DNA of 22,328 nucleotides from Peptococcaceae bacterium. Its GTDB lineage: Bacteria; Bacillota; Peptococcia; Peptococcales; Peptococcaceae. The first letter of the stretch is position 1, and each line of letters begins with the position of its first letter. Position numbers and translations under genes: made by a program. Where the stretch lies: assembly GCA_017532485.1 (NCBI GenBank), contig JAFXJE010000116.1, positions 1 to 22,328 of the forward strand. Direction: 5' to 3'. Positions 6,882 to 14,473 of this stretch are shown in pieces. Below the pieces are notes generated by a model. The model worked only from the letters and a program-made list of their open reading frames with translations. It was not told the origin of the DNA and made no database searches.

Positions 6882-6954
6882 CACTATCTCTCCTTTACAT
6901 CTTCATACTAGCCTCTAATACTATATGCAAAAAGAGCAAATAGTTGTTCCTTTC

Positions 6955-8262
6955 TTATTCCAACACTCGTAAAATTAATGTTTTTGCCTCTGAGTTTTCA
7001 CCCAAATGATATGCTGCTTGCAGTTTTTCCACTACTTCTTCTGCCCTATGAGCATATTCTGCTGAATAATAAAGCGTTGCCAAGCTTTCTCCTGCTTGAA
7101 CCTTATCACCTATTTTTTTATGCAGCCAAACACCAGCAGCTAAATCAATTTGGCTTTCCTTATTTTCACGTCCAGCTCCTAATAACATACTACACAGACC
7201 AATTTCCTTAGCCTCTATTCCCACGATTGTTCCTGCTTGCAAGCTAGGTACTTCCAGCTTAAATTCTGCTTGTGGCAACTTGCTAAAATCGTCCAGAGTT
7301 TCAGGATTGCCACCTTGGGCAGCAACAATTTCTTTCAGCTTTGCTAAACCTTGACCGGAAGTCAGTATCTCTTGTGCCAATTTTAAGCCTGCCTGAGCAT
7401 CTTCAGCTTTACCACCCAAATAAATCATATATCCAGCTAAAGTCACACATAATTCCGTTAAATCAACTGGTCCTTTCCCTTGCAAAGTTTGTACTGCCTC
7501 CATTACCTCTAAACTATTGCCGACAGCATATCCCAAAGGCTCTTCCATTGAAGATAGAATCGCTACAGTTTGTCTATTCAACCCTTTACCGATATCAACC
7601 ATTGTTTCTGCTAACCGTAAAGCATCTTCTTGTTTTTGCATAAAAGCACCATTACCAAATTTAACATCCAAAACTATCTTCTCTGCACCAGAAGCTAACT
7701 TTTTGCTCATAATACTGCTGGCAATCAAAGGGATACTTTCAATAGTTGCTGTTACATCACGAAGAGCATAAATTTTCTTATCCGCAGGTACAAGATTTTG
7801 CGTTTGTCCTGCCACTGCTGCCCCTATGTCATTTACTTGTGCCATAAATGCCTCGGTAGCAATCGAAGTTTGAAACCCCGGGATAGCCTCCAACTTATCA
7901 ATAGTACCACCTGTAAATCCAAGACCTCGCCCAGAAAGCTTGGCGATAGGAACTCCTGCTGCTGCAGCCAAAGGTACGATAACTAATGTCGTCTTATCGC
8001 CTACGCCACCTGTACTATGCTTGTCAACTACCGTTCCACGAATAGCCGACAAATCCATTGTTGCACCAGAATGTTCCATTAAATCGGTCAGCATTACTGT
8101 TTCCTCTTTGGTCATACCTTGGAAATATACAGCCATCAACCAAGCCGACATCTGTTCATCTTTAACGGTACCATCTAAGTACCCTTGAATAAGATAAGCC
8201 AACTCTTCCCGAGTGTGACTATAACCGTCTCTTTTTTTCGCTATTACATCATAAGCTCGCAT
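6955..8262 (-). CDS. pdp: Pyrimidine-nucleoside phosphorylase
   Basis: 435 residues. It splits uridine, thymidine and deoxyuridine with phosphate into base and (deoxy)ribose 1-phosphate. The family signature KHSTGGVGDKT is at 81-91 (phosphate site), followed by the glycine-rich SGRGLGFTGGTIDKLE block. The C-terminal alpha/beta lobe ends in LGENSEAKTLILRVLE. Length is typical for the Pdp/DeoA family. The start is ATG at 8260-8262 with GGAGG 9 bases upstream, not the longer frame from 8286. It overlaps the end of deoB by 14 bases, so the two are translationally coupled: the released deoxyribose 1-phosphate is the substrate of DeoB. Distinguishing Pdp from a strict thymidine phosphorylase (DeoA) is not possible by eye. 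Confidence 0.93.
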   Translation of the reverse strand: MRAYDVIAKKRDGYSHTREELAYLIQGYLDGTVKDEQMSAWLMAVYFQGMTKEETVMLTDLMEHSGATMDLSAIRGTVVDKHSTGGVGDKTTLVIVPLAAAAGVPIAKLSGRGLGFTGGTIDKLEAIPGFQTSIATEAFMAQVNDIGAAVAGQTQNLVPADKKIYALRDVTATIESIPLIASSIMSKKLASGAEKIVLDVKFGNGAFMQKQEDALRLAETMVDIGKGLNRQTVAILSSMEEPLGYAVGNSLEVMEAVQTLQGKGPVDLTELCVTLAGYMIYLGGKAEDAQAGLKLAQEILTSGQGLAKLKEIVAAQGGNPETLDDFSKLPQAEFKLEVPSLQAGTIVGIEAKEIGLCSMLLGAGRENKESQIDLAAGVWLHKKIGDKVQAGESLATLYYSAEYAHRAEEVVEKLQAAYHLGENSEAKTLILRVLE

Positions 8263-9439
8263 CTTTGAGAACCTCCTTTGCCACACTTATCCCCTCACCT
8301 GTATATTCAATCCCAAACCATTCAGCTAAAGTTGCACCCAAATCAGCAAAGCTTTCTCGCAAAGCTATTTGTTTTTCTTCTTTAACAGCAGCACCATAAA
8401 AAAGTAACGGTACATATTCGCGCGTATGATCTGTGCCTGCTGCTGTTGGGTCACAGCCATGGTCTGCTGTAATTAGCAATAGAGTTTTATCATCCAAAAT
8501 ATCCAACAATTCACCTATTTTACCATCAATTGCAGCTAAATTATGGGCATAACCTTCAACATCACGCCGATGACCATATTTCATGTCACTATCAACCAAA
8601 TTAACAAAAATTAAACCCTCTTGTCCTGTACTATACTGCTTGATTAATTGTTCCATACCATCAGCATCACCTGTAGTATGTACACCTCTAGTTAAATTAA
8701 TGCCGACAAAAATATCTTGAATTTTTCCTATACCACTTACAGGATAACCTTGTTTTAATAAATCTTGTAATAAATTATTTTTCGGAATAGGCACTGCATA
8801 ATCACGACGATTAGTGGTACGTTGAAAATTACCTATTTGCCCGACAAATGGTCTCGCTATAACTCTCGCCACTTCGTAAGGTGGCTGGACTGTTGCACGT
8901 ATTTGCTCGCAAATCCAATATAATTTATCTAAAGGGATAATTTCTTCATGGGCAGCAACTTGCAAGACACTATCTGCTGAAGTATATAAAATAGGTTTAC
9001 CTGTAGAAAGATGTTCTTCTCCTAAACGAGCAATTATTTCTGTACCTGAAGCAGCCTCTTTTCCAATGAATTGCACACCACAAGCATCTTCTAACTGTTT
9101 AATCAATTCCTCAGGAATACCTTGTAAAAATACTGGAAACGGTACGTTGGAAACTACACCTGCCATTTCCCAATGTCCTGTAATCGTATCTTTCCCTTTT
9201 GATTGTTCGGCCAAAATTGTCGCACAAGCTGGATAAGGCAAATCTTTACGCTTTGCTCTTCCTTGCAAGGCTGTTACTACTTTATCCAAGCCCAAAGCCG
9301 TTAAATTCGGCAAAGTCAGGTTCGGCATTTTTTCTAAAATATGTCCCAAGGTATTGCAGTCTTTATCACCATATTCAAAAGCATCAGGCATAGCCCCAAT
9401 ACCCATACTGTCTAAAACAATAATAATAGCTCTTTTCAT
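8249..9439 (-). CDS. deoB: Phosphopentomutase
   Basis: 396 residues, the normal DeoB length. It converts (deoxy)ribose 1-phosphate to the 5-phosphate, linking nucleoside breakdown to the pentose phosphate pathway. This is an alkaline-phosphatase-superfamily enzyme with two Mn ions. Active-site residues are in place: Asp10, the phosphorylated Thr85 (KGKDTITGHWE), Asp156, Asp285 and His290 (VDSDMKYGH), Asp326-His327 (TADHG) and His338 (TDHTREYVP). GGGAGGGA precedes the ATG by about 8 bases. It follows xerD by 15 bases and overlaps pdp, in the xerD-deoB order also seen in Bacillus. Confidence 0.96.
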   Translation of the reverse strand: MKRAIIIVLDSMGIGAMPDAFEYGDKDCNTLGHILEKMPNLTLPNLTALGLDKVVTALQGRAKRKDLPYPACATILAEQSKGKDTITGHWEMAGVVSNVPFPVFLQGIPEELIKQLEDACGVQFIGKEAASGTEIIARLGEEHLSTGKPILYTSADSVLQVAAHEEIIPLDKLYWICEQIRATVQPPYEVARVIARPFVGQIGNFQRTTNRRDYAVPIPKNNLLQDLLKQGYPVSGIGKIQDIFVGINLTRGVHTTGDADGMEQLIKQYSTGQEGLIFVNLVDSDMKYGHRRDVEGYAHNLAAIDGKIGELLDILDDKTLLLITADHGCDPTAAGTDHTREYVPLLFYGAAVKEEKQIALRESFADLGATLAEWFGIEYTGEGISVAKEVLKDASL

Positions 9440-9454
9440 AACTTAGTCCCTCCC

Positions 9455-10348
9455 CTATTTAGCTCGTGGATGAGCCTGTTGATATTCTGTCAAAACCTGC
9501 TGCCCCAACAAATGCGTGTAAATCTGGGTAGTAGCAATATCTGCATGTCCCAACATCTCTTGAATAGCACGCAAATCAGCTCCATTCGCCAATAAATGCG
9601 TAGCAAAAGAATGACGCAGAACATGGGGGGTTAAATTAGTCTTAATACCTGCTTTTTTCCCATAAGCTTTTAGTATTTTCCAAAATCCTTGGCGAGTTAA
9701 ACCTTTACCCTGTTTATTCAAAAACAAAATTTCCGTTTGCGTGTCTTGAATTAATTTATGCCGACAAGTGTAAATATATTTTTCTAATGCCTCCAAAGCG
9801 TAACTACCCAAGGGAACAATTCTTTCCTTAGAACCTTTACCAAAGCAGCGCACATAACTCAACTCAAAACTAACATCCTCTTGTCGCACATTAATTAGCT
9901 CTGAAACACGCATCCCTGTTGCATAAAGCATTTCCAACATGGCTTTATCTCGGCAGCCTGCAGGAGTTCGTACATCAGGAGCAGCTAATAGTGCATCCAC
10001 CTCTTCTATAGTTAAGTAAACTGGTAAATGTTTTTCTTTCTTAGGACTTTCTAATTCTAGCGCCAAATTATGAGCTGTATATTTTTCCAAATAAAGAAAC
10101 TTAAAAAAACTTTTTAAAGCTGCTATATTTCTCGCTTGAGTAGTCTTCGTCAAGCCCTGCTTACCCATCTCCATTAAATATTGTCGTAAAATATATTTAT
10201 CTACCTCTTGCCAACTATTAATTTTATGCTCTTTTAAATAATTCAGCAGTTTTAGTATATCTCGTTGATAAGCTGCAATCGTATTAGGGGAAGCACCTTT
10301 TTCCACCTGTAGATGCAAGGTATATTCTTGATATTCATGTTCCAACAT
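9455..10348 (-). CDS. xerD: Site-specific tyrosine recombinase XerD
   Basis: 297 residues with the two-domain XerC/D layout: N-terminal SAM-like core-binding domain (about 1-90) and catalytic domain. The full catalytic set is present: Arg147 (YATGMRVSEL), the beta-hairpin lysine in GKGSKER (170-176), His242 and Arg245 (PHVLRHSFATH), His268 (LGHADI) and the nucleophile Tyr277 (TQIYTHL). XerD resolves chromosome dimers at dif with XerC during division. It lies between spoIIM and deoB, the same order as near Bacillus subtilis ripX/xerD, which favours XerD over XerC or an integron or phage integrase. The spacing to deoB (15 bases) points to one operon. Confidence 0.93.
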   Translation of the reverse strand: MLEHEYQEYTLHLQVEKGASPNTIAAYQRDILKLLNYLKEHKINSWQEVDKYILRQYLMEMGKQGLTKTTQARNIAALKSFFKFLYLEKYTAHNLALELESPKKEKHLPVYLTIEEVDALLAAPDVRTPAGCRDKAMLEMLYATGMRVSELINVRQEDVSFELSYVRCFGKGSKERIVPLGSYALEALEKYIYTCRHKLIQDTQTEILFLNKQGKGLTRQGFWKILKAYGKKAGIKTNLTPHVLRHSFATHLLANGADLRAIQEMLGHADIATTQIYTHLLGQQVLTEYQQAHPRAK

Positions 10349-10410
10349 AAGTGCCGTCCTCCTTTTTATCTTAATTCTAATTTTAGTTTAGCCATAGTTT
10401 TTCTCTTTGT

Positions 10411-10944
10411 CTATACCATTTTTTGCAGTATCAAATTAGAAATTACCCCATCAATACAACTCAAAATAAAGCTGCAGCCCACCAAAATCAAAAAATATAA
10501 TGTATACTTCAATAATTGTCGCAAAGGATTTGCTACTTGATTACGCAATAAAATATTGGCAAAGCTCACAGCTAAGCTAGCTGCTCCGATATAAAGTGGT
10601 AAATAACAACATTGCATAAGCGCCAGTAAAACAGATTGTCCGCCCCAAAAACAACATAAAAATCCCAGAGAAAACCCTTGCGTAAAAATAACAATAAATA
10701 AAAGTGGTATTCCCAATAAACAAATACCAAAAAAATAAATTCGTAACAGTTCCTGGAAATTTTTTTGAAATATTTGCCAAATTACTGTATCTCTGCCTAT
10801 TCTATCTACCGTCTGCTGCATACTTTGTCCCCAAAAATCCTGTAACATCAAGCCTTGACTTTCTGACAAACAAAAATAAGCCAACATTCCAAAACAAACA
10901 CCACTAATAATTAAAATTGTATTATAAATAATTATTCGCTTCAT
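10411..10944 (-). CDS. spoIIM: SpoIIM-like integral membrane protein
   Basis: A 177-residue membrane protein of the SpoIIM/DUF95 family type, with about five hydrophobic helices (7-27, 68-92, 92-112, 108-130 and 147-170 roughly). It has the family-like stretch NFQELLRIYFFGICLLGIP followed by FTQGFSLGFL. In Bacillus SpoIIM forms the DMP complex with SpoIID and SpoIIP for engulfment. Some non-sporulating relatives keep homologues. The order spoIIM-xerD-deoB matches Bacillus and supports the name. GGAGGG lies about 7 bases before the ATG. A terminator hairpin stands 16 bases upstream, so expression depends on read-through or a promoter I cannot see. It heads the operon spoIIM-xerD-deoB-pdp. Confidence 0.82.
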   Translation of the reverse strand: MKRIIIYNTILIISGVCFGMLAYFCLSESQGLMLQDFWGQSMQQTVDRIGRDTVIWQIFQKNFQELLRIYFFGICLLGIPLLFIVIFTQGFSLGFLCCFWGGQSVLLALMQCCYLPLYIGAASLAVSFANILLRNQVANPLRQLLKYTLYFLILVGCSFILSCIDGVISNLILQKMV

Positions 10945-10959
10945 ACTACACCCTCCTCA

Positions 10960-10990
10960 AGCAAAAGATTGGGACAAAAGTCCCAACCTT
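10960..10990. terminator. Terminator or attenuator between the 57-residue gene and spoIIM
   Basis: The arms AAGATTGGGAC (10965-10975) and GTCCCAACCTT (10980-10990) form an 11-base stem with one G-U type pair and a 4-base loop. T-runs follow on both strands. On the minus strand it lies directly before the spoIIM ribosome binding site, so partial read-through could set expression of the spoIIM operon. Confidence 0.75.
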
Positions 10991-10991
10991 T

Positions 10992-11165
10992 TCACAGCTT
11001 CGCTATTTGCATAAGCTGTGCTAAAAGCTGTTGACCATGCTGTTCGTCACGAATTCCTCCACTTTCTTCAATTTCAGCTAAAATTTGTTGAATTGCTTTT
11101 CTTTGTTCTTCTGGCAAAAAGACCTCAAATTGCTGCACCAGTATGCGTAAATCTTCAATTTTCAT
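10992..11165 (-). CDS. Hypothetical 57-residue helical protein
   Basis: A small soluble protein that I do not recognise: MKIEDLRILVQQFEVFLPEE, then QRKAIQQILAEIEES and a Gln-rich end (HGQQLLAQLMQIAKL). Predicted as two or three amphipathic helices, without Cys or membrane segment. The open frame begins at a GTG three codons earlier, but GAGG is 8 bases before the ATG at 11163-11165. The stop is followed at once by a terminator hairpin. It is divergent from the plus-strand small-protein operon and shares its 120-base intergenic region, so the two may be co-regulated. Real-gene status rests on its ribosome binding site and terminator. Confidence 0.6.
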   Translation of the reverse strand: MKIEDLRILVQQFEVFLPEEQRKAIQQILAEIEESGGIRDEQHGQQLLAQLMQIAKL

Positions 11166-11236
11166 TTTACCCACCTCATTTTAAAATTTCAGACACCAAA
11201 ATTGCCTTTCTACATAAGATATTACTGTGAGGGATT

Positions 11237-11245
11237 TGTTATGAT
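11237..11245 (+). promoter_or_regulatory. Possible extended -10 promoter of the small-protein operon
   Basis: TG-T-TATGAT fits an extended -10 element 43 bases before the first ATG of the operon. No good -35 box stands 16-18 bases upstream. A weak inverted repeat (GGGAT..ATCCC, 11231-11250) overlaps it. A sporulation-sigma promoter cannot be excluded. Confidence 0.3.
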
Positions 11246-11287
11246 ATCCCGAAGCAAAATCAAGCTAATCTTAAAGGAGGAAATATT

Positions 11288-11488
11288 ATGTCTGAAAACT
11301 TAACAAGTCAATTTGGATTAGGCTGGGGCGGTCACAATTGCTGTTATGATGACGGCTGCAGTGGTTTTGGTGGCGGCTGCAATGGTAGTTTCTTTGAAAC
11401 TTTAATTATGCTTATCATCATTATTTGGTTGTTAAGATGGTTATTTAGCTGCGGCGTTTTTAACTGTGGCTGCAATCAAGGCTGCTAA
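11288..11488 (+). CDS. Small Gly/Cys-rich single-pass membrane protein
   Basis: 66 residues, family not recognised. Residues 1-34 are rich in Gly, Cys, Asn and aromatic residues (GLGWGGHNCCYDDGCSGFGG). Residues 35-54 form one membrane helix (FFETLIMLIIIIWLLRWLF). The tail SCGVFNCGCNQGC brings cysteines to the other side. AAAGGAGG is 7 bases before the ATG. Its stop TAA shares a base with the ATG of the next gene (TAATG), so translation is coupled. The helix resembles that of the 33-residue peptide two genes on. A short Gly-rich plus hydrophobic layout recalls YjcZ-type sporulation peptides, but the resemblance is not strong enough for a name. Confidence 0.72.
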   Translation: MSENLTSQFGLGWGGHNCCYDDGCSGFGGGCNGSFFETLIMLIIIIWLLRWLFSCGVFNCGCNQGC

Positions 11489-11703
11489 TGCCAGAACATC
11501 AACAACGGGCTACGGAACCGTTGTCCAGAACGGTTGACCAATTGAAGAATACAACAACCAATATGCGTGGATTTGCTGATAGTGTTGACCATTTATTATC
11601 TGCAGTCGAAGAATTTTTCCCTTTTATTGAAAAATTGGCTGATAGCAATAGTCAGTTGCAGCAAGCTATCGCTCGCCATCAGCGTTTTCATCGCAGATTT
11701 TAA
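11488..11703 (+). CDS. Small helical soluble protein of the Cys-rich membrane operon
   Basis: 71 residues, not recognised. No cysteine and no membrane segment. Charged, amphipathic helices dominate (SRTVDQLKNTTTNMRGFADS, then VDHLLSAVEEFFPFIEKLAD and SQLQQAIARHQRFHRR), probably a coiled coil or helical hairpin. The ATG overlaps the previous stop as TAATG, and its own TAA overlaps another ATG in the same way. It lacks a separate strong ribosome binding site, so it depends on re-initiation. It may be the cytoplasmic partner of the two membrane proteins around it; this is inference from gene order only. Confidence 0.62.
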   Translation: MPEHQQRATEPLSRTVDQLKNTTTNMRGFADSVDHLLSAVEEFFPFIEKLADSNSQLQQAIARHQRFHRRF

Positions 11704-11729
11704 TGAGAGGTAAGCCTGAAAGGATTTGA
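11703..11729 (+). other. Eight-codon bridging ORF (translation re-initiation)
   Basis: ATG at 11703 overlaps the stop of the preceding gene (TAATG) and opens MRGKPERI. Its TGA (11727-11729) overlaps the ATG of the next gene (TGATG). The ORF also contains the AAGGA that serves as ribosome binding site for the next gene. It is probably a device to pass ribosomes on rather than a functional peptide. Confidence 0.45.
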
Positions 11730-11830
11730 TGAAATTGGGGAATTACTATTATTTTGAAAGTATTTTAATGTTGATTGTAATCCTCTGGCTTGTAAAATGG
11801 TTATTTTGCTGTGAACAATCAAAATTTTAG
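11729..11830 (+). CDS. 33-residue single-pass membrane peptide
   Basis: It begins MKLGNYYYFESILMLIVILW and continues LVKWLFCCEQSKF. One membrane helix spans roughly residues 9-27. The pattern FExxxMLIxIxWLxxWLFxC is shared with the 66-residue protein at 11288-11488, so one is probably a shortened duplicate of the other. AAGGA lies 5-6 bases before the ATG, which overlaps the TGA of the bridging ORF. Its TAG runs into the GGAGG of the next gene. The conserved hydrophobic pattern and tight packing argue that it is a real gene despite its length. Confidence 0.6.
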   Translation: MKLGNYYYFESILMLIVILWLVKWLFCCEQSKF

Positions 11831-11842
11831 GAGGTTTTCTTA

Positions 11843-12067
11843 ATGACTGAACAACAATTATCTTCTGCATGTGGTTGCAATACTTATAACGAATGTGACA
11901 ATAGCTGTGGCTACAACTCTTGCATGAATTCCTGCAATAACAGTTGCGGCTGTTATGGTGCTTATGGTTTTAACAACGGTAATACAACTTGGATTTGGTG
12001 GATTATCATTTTTGCCATCTTTTTCTTCTTTATCTTCGGTTTTAACGGCAACAATTCTTGGTGCTAA
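11843..12067 (+). CDS. Small Cys/Asn-rich single-pass membrane protein
   Basis: 74 residues, family not recognised. Residues 8-42 hold about ten cysteines in CxC, NSC and NSCG repeats (SACGCNTYNECDNSCGYNSC), with Asn, Gly and Tyr between. Residues 48-68 are one very aromatic membrane helix (TTWIWWIIIFAIFFFFIFGF). The end is NGNNSWC. AGGAGG lies 8 bases before the ATG, directly after the previous stop. The outward face may be disulfide cross-linked or bind metal, as in coat or envelope proteins, but that is a guess. Last gene of the operon; a strong terminator follows. Confidence 0.7.
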   Translation: MTEQQLSSACGCNTYNECDNSCGYNSCMNSCNNSCGCYGAYGFNNGNTTWIWWIIIFAIFFFFIFGFNGNNSWC

Positions 12068-12076
12068 GTAAAAAAT

Positions 12077-12109
12077 ATAGGGTAGGGGCAAACATTGTCC
12101 CTACCCTAT
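12077..12109. terminator. Shared terminator of the small-protein operon and mnmA
   Basis: The 13-base arms (12077-12089 and 12097-12109, one G-T pair) form a strong hairpin between convergent genes. On the minus strand ATTTTTTAC follows, a good T-run for mnmA. On the plus strand GTTTATT follows, weaker. Confidence 0.85.
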
Positions 12110-12111
12110 GT

Positions 12112-13176
12112 TTATTCTAAAACACTTTCAATAATGCCACCACCAATAACTTGTTCACCTTGATAATAGCAAACACATTGACCAGGTGTAATTGCACGCT
12201 GTGCTTCTTGAAATTCCACTTGAACTAAATGTTCATTATGACGATACAAAGTAGCTGCTGCAGGCTGGGTTCTATAACGCACTTTAGCTTGTACCTCTAC
12301 AGGCTGCTGCAGGGGCACCTCGATATAAAATTGATTATCAACTGCAAGCAAAGCATTTTTCATCAATTCCTCATTACTTCCCAGCACAACTTGATTTTTT
12401 TCTTTATCCAAAGCCACTACATAAGCAGGCTCACCCAAGGCCACGCCCAATCCTTTACGCTGCCCGATAGTATAATTGGCAAGTCCCGTATGTTTCCCCA
12501 ATTTACGACCATCACTATGCATGATTGCCCCTGTTTTGAAAGATTTTGGAGGTAAAAATCTAGCCAAAAAGGATTTGTAATCATTGTCTGTAATAAAACA
12601 AATCTCTTGACTATCAGATTTGCTGGCAACTTTCATCCCCAAACCTTCAGCGATTTCTCGTACCTGACTTTTTGTATATTGGCCAAGTGGAAACTGCAAA
12701 CGCTTTAGTAATTTTGGCGAAATTAATGACAGAAAATAACTTTGGTCTTTTTTCTCATCAATGCCACGCGCCAGCAATCTCTGTCCGTTCTCACTTTCGG
12801 TCAATTGTACATAATGACCAGTAGCAATCCATTCTGCCCCAATTTCATCAGCAAATTTTTCTAAATAATTCATTTTAATCATTTGGTTACAAATTACACA
12901 AGGATTAGGTGTCCGACCATTAATATATTCATCAGCAAAATAATTAATTATTTTAGCTGTAAAATTTTGTCGAATATCCAAAGTATGAAATTCTATCCCA
13001 AATTGTTCAGCAACTTGTCTTGCATCTGCTTCACCTGAACTATTAGGTGTAAAACGTTCCTCAATCAATTGCAAATGTAAGCCAATTACAGTGTAACCCA
13101 TTTGCTGTAATAAATGCACACAAACAGAACTGTCTACGCCACCACTCATTCCTAATACAATTTTTCCTTTATTCAT
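12112..13176 (-). CDS. mnmA: tRNA-specific 2-thiouridylase MnmA
   Basis: 354 residues. It adds sulfur to the wobble uridine U34 of tRNA Lys, Glu and Gln, using ATP and a persulfide relayed from a cysteine desulfurase. The PP-loop SGGVDSS is at 11-17. Catalytic cysteines are Cys93 (PNPCVICN) and Cys193 (SQEICFI). The family motifs ATGHYV, DQSYFLS and TIGQRKGLG are all present, and the C-terminal beta domain is complete. Its ATG lies 8 bases inside the end of rarA. In many Firmicutes a desulfurase gene sits just upstream of mnmA; here it does not, so the sulfur donor must be encoded elsewhere. Confidence 0.96.
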   Translation of the reverse strand: MNKGKIVLGMSGGVDSSVCVHLLQQMGYTVIGLHLQLIEERFTPNSSGEADARQVAEQFGIEFHTLDIRQNFTAKIINYFADEYINGRTPNPCVICNQMIKMNYLEKFADEIGAEWIATGHYVQLTESENGQRLLARGIDEKKDQSYFLSLISPKLLKRLQFPLGQYTKSQVREIAEGLGMKVASKSDSQEICFITDNDYKSFLARFLPPKSFKTGAIMHSDGRKLGKHTGLANYTIGQRKGLGVALGEPAYVVALDKEKNQVVLGSNEELMKNALLAVDNQFYIEVPLQQPVEVQAKVRYRTQPAAATLYRHNEHLVQVEFQEAQRAITPGQCVCYYQGEQVIGGGIIESVLE

Positions 13177-14473
13177 GCTTTGCTCTCCCTCGCATTCTGC
13201 AATCGCGTATATTCTCTTGATAAAATTGTCTGCCTTGTAATTTATCCGGCAAATATTGTTGTTCTACCCAGCCACTTGGCTCATTATGTGGATATAAATA
13301 ACCGATACCATGTCCCAATTTTTGCGCACCTGCATAATGTGCATCTTTTAAATGGGCAGGAACTGCACCTATTTCTCCAGCTCTAATCGCAGCCATTGCT
13401 CCATCAATAGCCAAATAACTACTATTACTTTTTGGTGCCTTCGCTACATACAAAGCTGCCTCTGCTAAAATTAATCGACCTTCCGGCATCCCAATAAACT
13501 GCAGTGCACTAGCTGCACTTTGGGCTATTACTAACGCCTGCGGGTCAGCTAAACCCACATCTTCTGCTGCCTGAATTACTATTCTTCTAGCAATAAATAA
13601 AGGATCTTCCCCTGCATCCAACATCCGAGCTAGATAATAAATAGTCGCATCAGGGTCCGAGCCACGCATACTCTTAATAAATGCAGAAATAATATCATAA
13701 TGCTCATCACCTGTTTGGTCATAAACTATAGCTGGTCTTTGAATAGACTCCTCTACTACTTCCAAGGTAATTTCTCTTACCCCACTGGTATTGGGTTTAC
13801 TGGAGAGAACTGCCAGCTCCAAACCATTTAAAGCAATTCGAGCATCACCATGACAGCAATTACACAAATGTTCCATAGCTTCTGGGGTTACTTGTGGGTG
13901 ATAAACAGCTAACCCACGTTTTAAATCTGTACAAGCCAACTCCAAAATTTTACGAACATCTTCTTTTTCTAAAGGCTTTAGTTCAAAAATTAAAGAACGT
14001 GACAACAAAGCAGGATTTAAACTAAAATAAGGATTTTGTGTAGTTGCCCCTATTAAAGTAATATACCCCTTTTCAACAGAAGGCAGTAAAGCATCCTGCT
14101 GACCTTTATTAAAACGGTGAATTTCATCAATAAATAAAATAGTCTGCTGACTATACAAAGCTAAATTTTCTTCTGCCTGATTTACAATTTTTCGCAGCTC
14201 TTGAACACCATCAGTAACAGCATTTAAACTGGCAAAAAACTTATTAGTTACTTTAGCAATTACCGAAGCAATTGTTGTTTTTCCACAACCCGGACTACCC
14301 CAAAAAATGACAGAAGATAGCTTATCCGTTTCAATAGCCCGTCGTAAGAGCTTGCCCGGTGCTAAAATATGTTCTTGTCCCAAAATCTCATCAAGATTTT
14401 GAGGACGCATCCGTTGCGCTAACGGTGCGTTTTTTTGCAAATTTTCAACTTTATTGCCTTCAAATAAATTCAT
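13169..14473 (-). CDS. rarA: Replication-associated recombination protein A (RarA/MgsA) AAA+ ATPase
   Basis: 434 residues, usual length. A clamp-loader-like AAA+ ATPase acting at stalled replication forks. It shows RMRPQNLDEILGQEHIL near the N-terminus, Walker A GSPGCGKTT (59-67), Walker B ILFIDEIHR (112-120), sensor 1 GATTQNP and the arginine-finger region LLSRS. The C-terminal RarA blocks follow: IKSMRGSDPDATIYYLARML, GEDPLFIARR, and YAGAQKLGHGIGYLYPHN. AGGTGG is about 5 bases before the ATG. A TATAAT on the minus strand (14509-14514) is a possible -10 box, with only a T-run at -35. It overlaps mnmA by 8 bases and forms a two-gene operon with it. Confidence 0.95.
   Translation of the reverse strand: MNLFEGNKVENLQKNAPLAQRMRPQNLDEILGQEHILAPGKLLRRAIETDKLSSVIFWGSPGCGKTTIASVIAKVTNKFFASLNAVTDGVQELRKIVNQAEENLALYSQQTILFIDEIHRFNKGQQDALLPSVEKGYITLIGATTQNPYFSLNPALLSRSLIFELKPLEKEDVRKILELACTDLKRGLAVYHPQVTPEAMEHLCNCCHGDARIALNGLELAVLSSKPNTSGVREITLEVVEESIQRPAIVYDQTGDEHYDIISAFIKSMRGSDPDATIYYLARMLDAGEDPLFIARRIVIQAAEDVGLADPQALVIAQSAASALQFIGMPEGRLILAEAALYVAKAPKSNSSYLAIDGAMAAIRAGEIGAVPAHLKDAHYAGAQKLGHGIGYLYPHNEPSGWVEQQYLPDKLQGRQFYQENIRDCRMRGRAKHE

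Noticed and set aside
11206..11225. CATAAGAT upstream of the small-protein operon resembles the -10 element of a sporulation sigma factor promoter.
   Set aside because: No matching -35 element at the right distance; one short match in A+T rich DNA is expected by chance.
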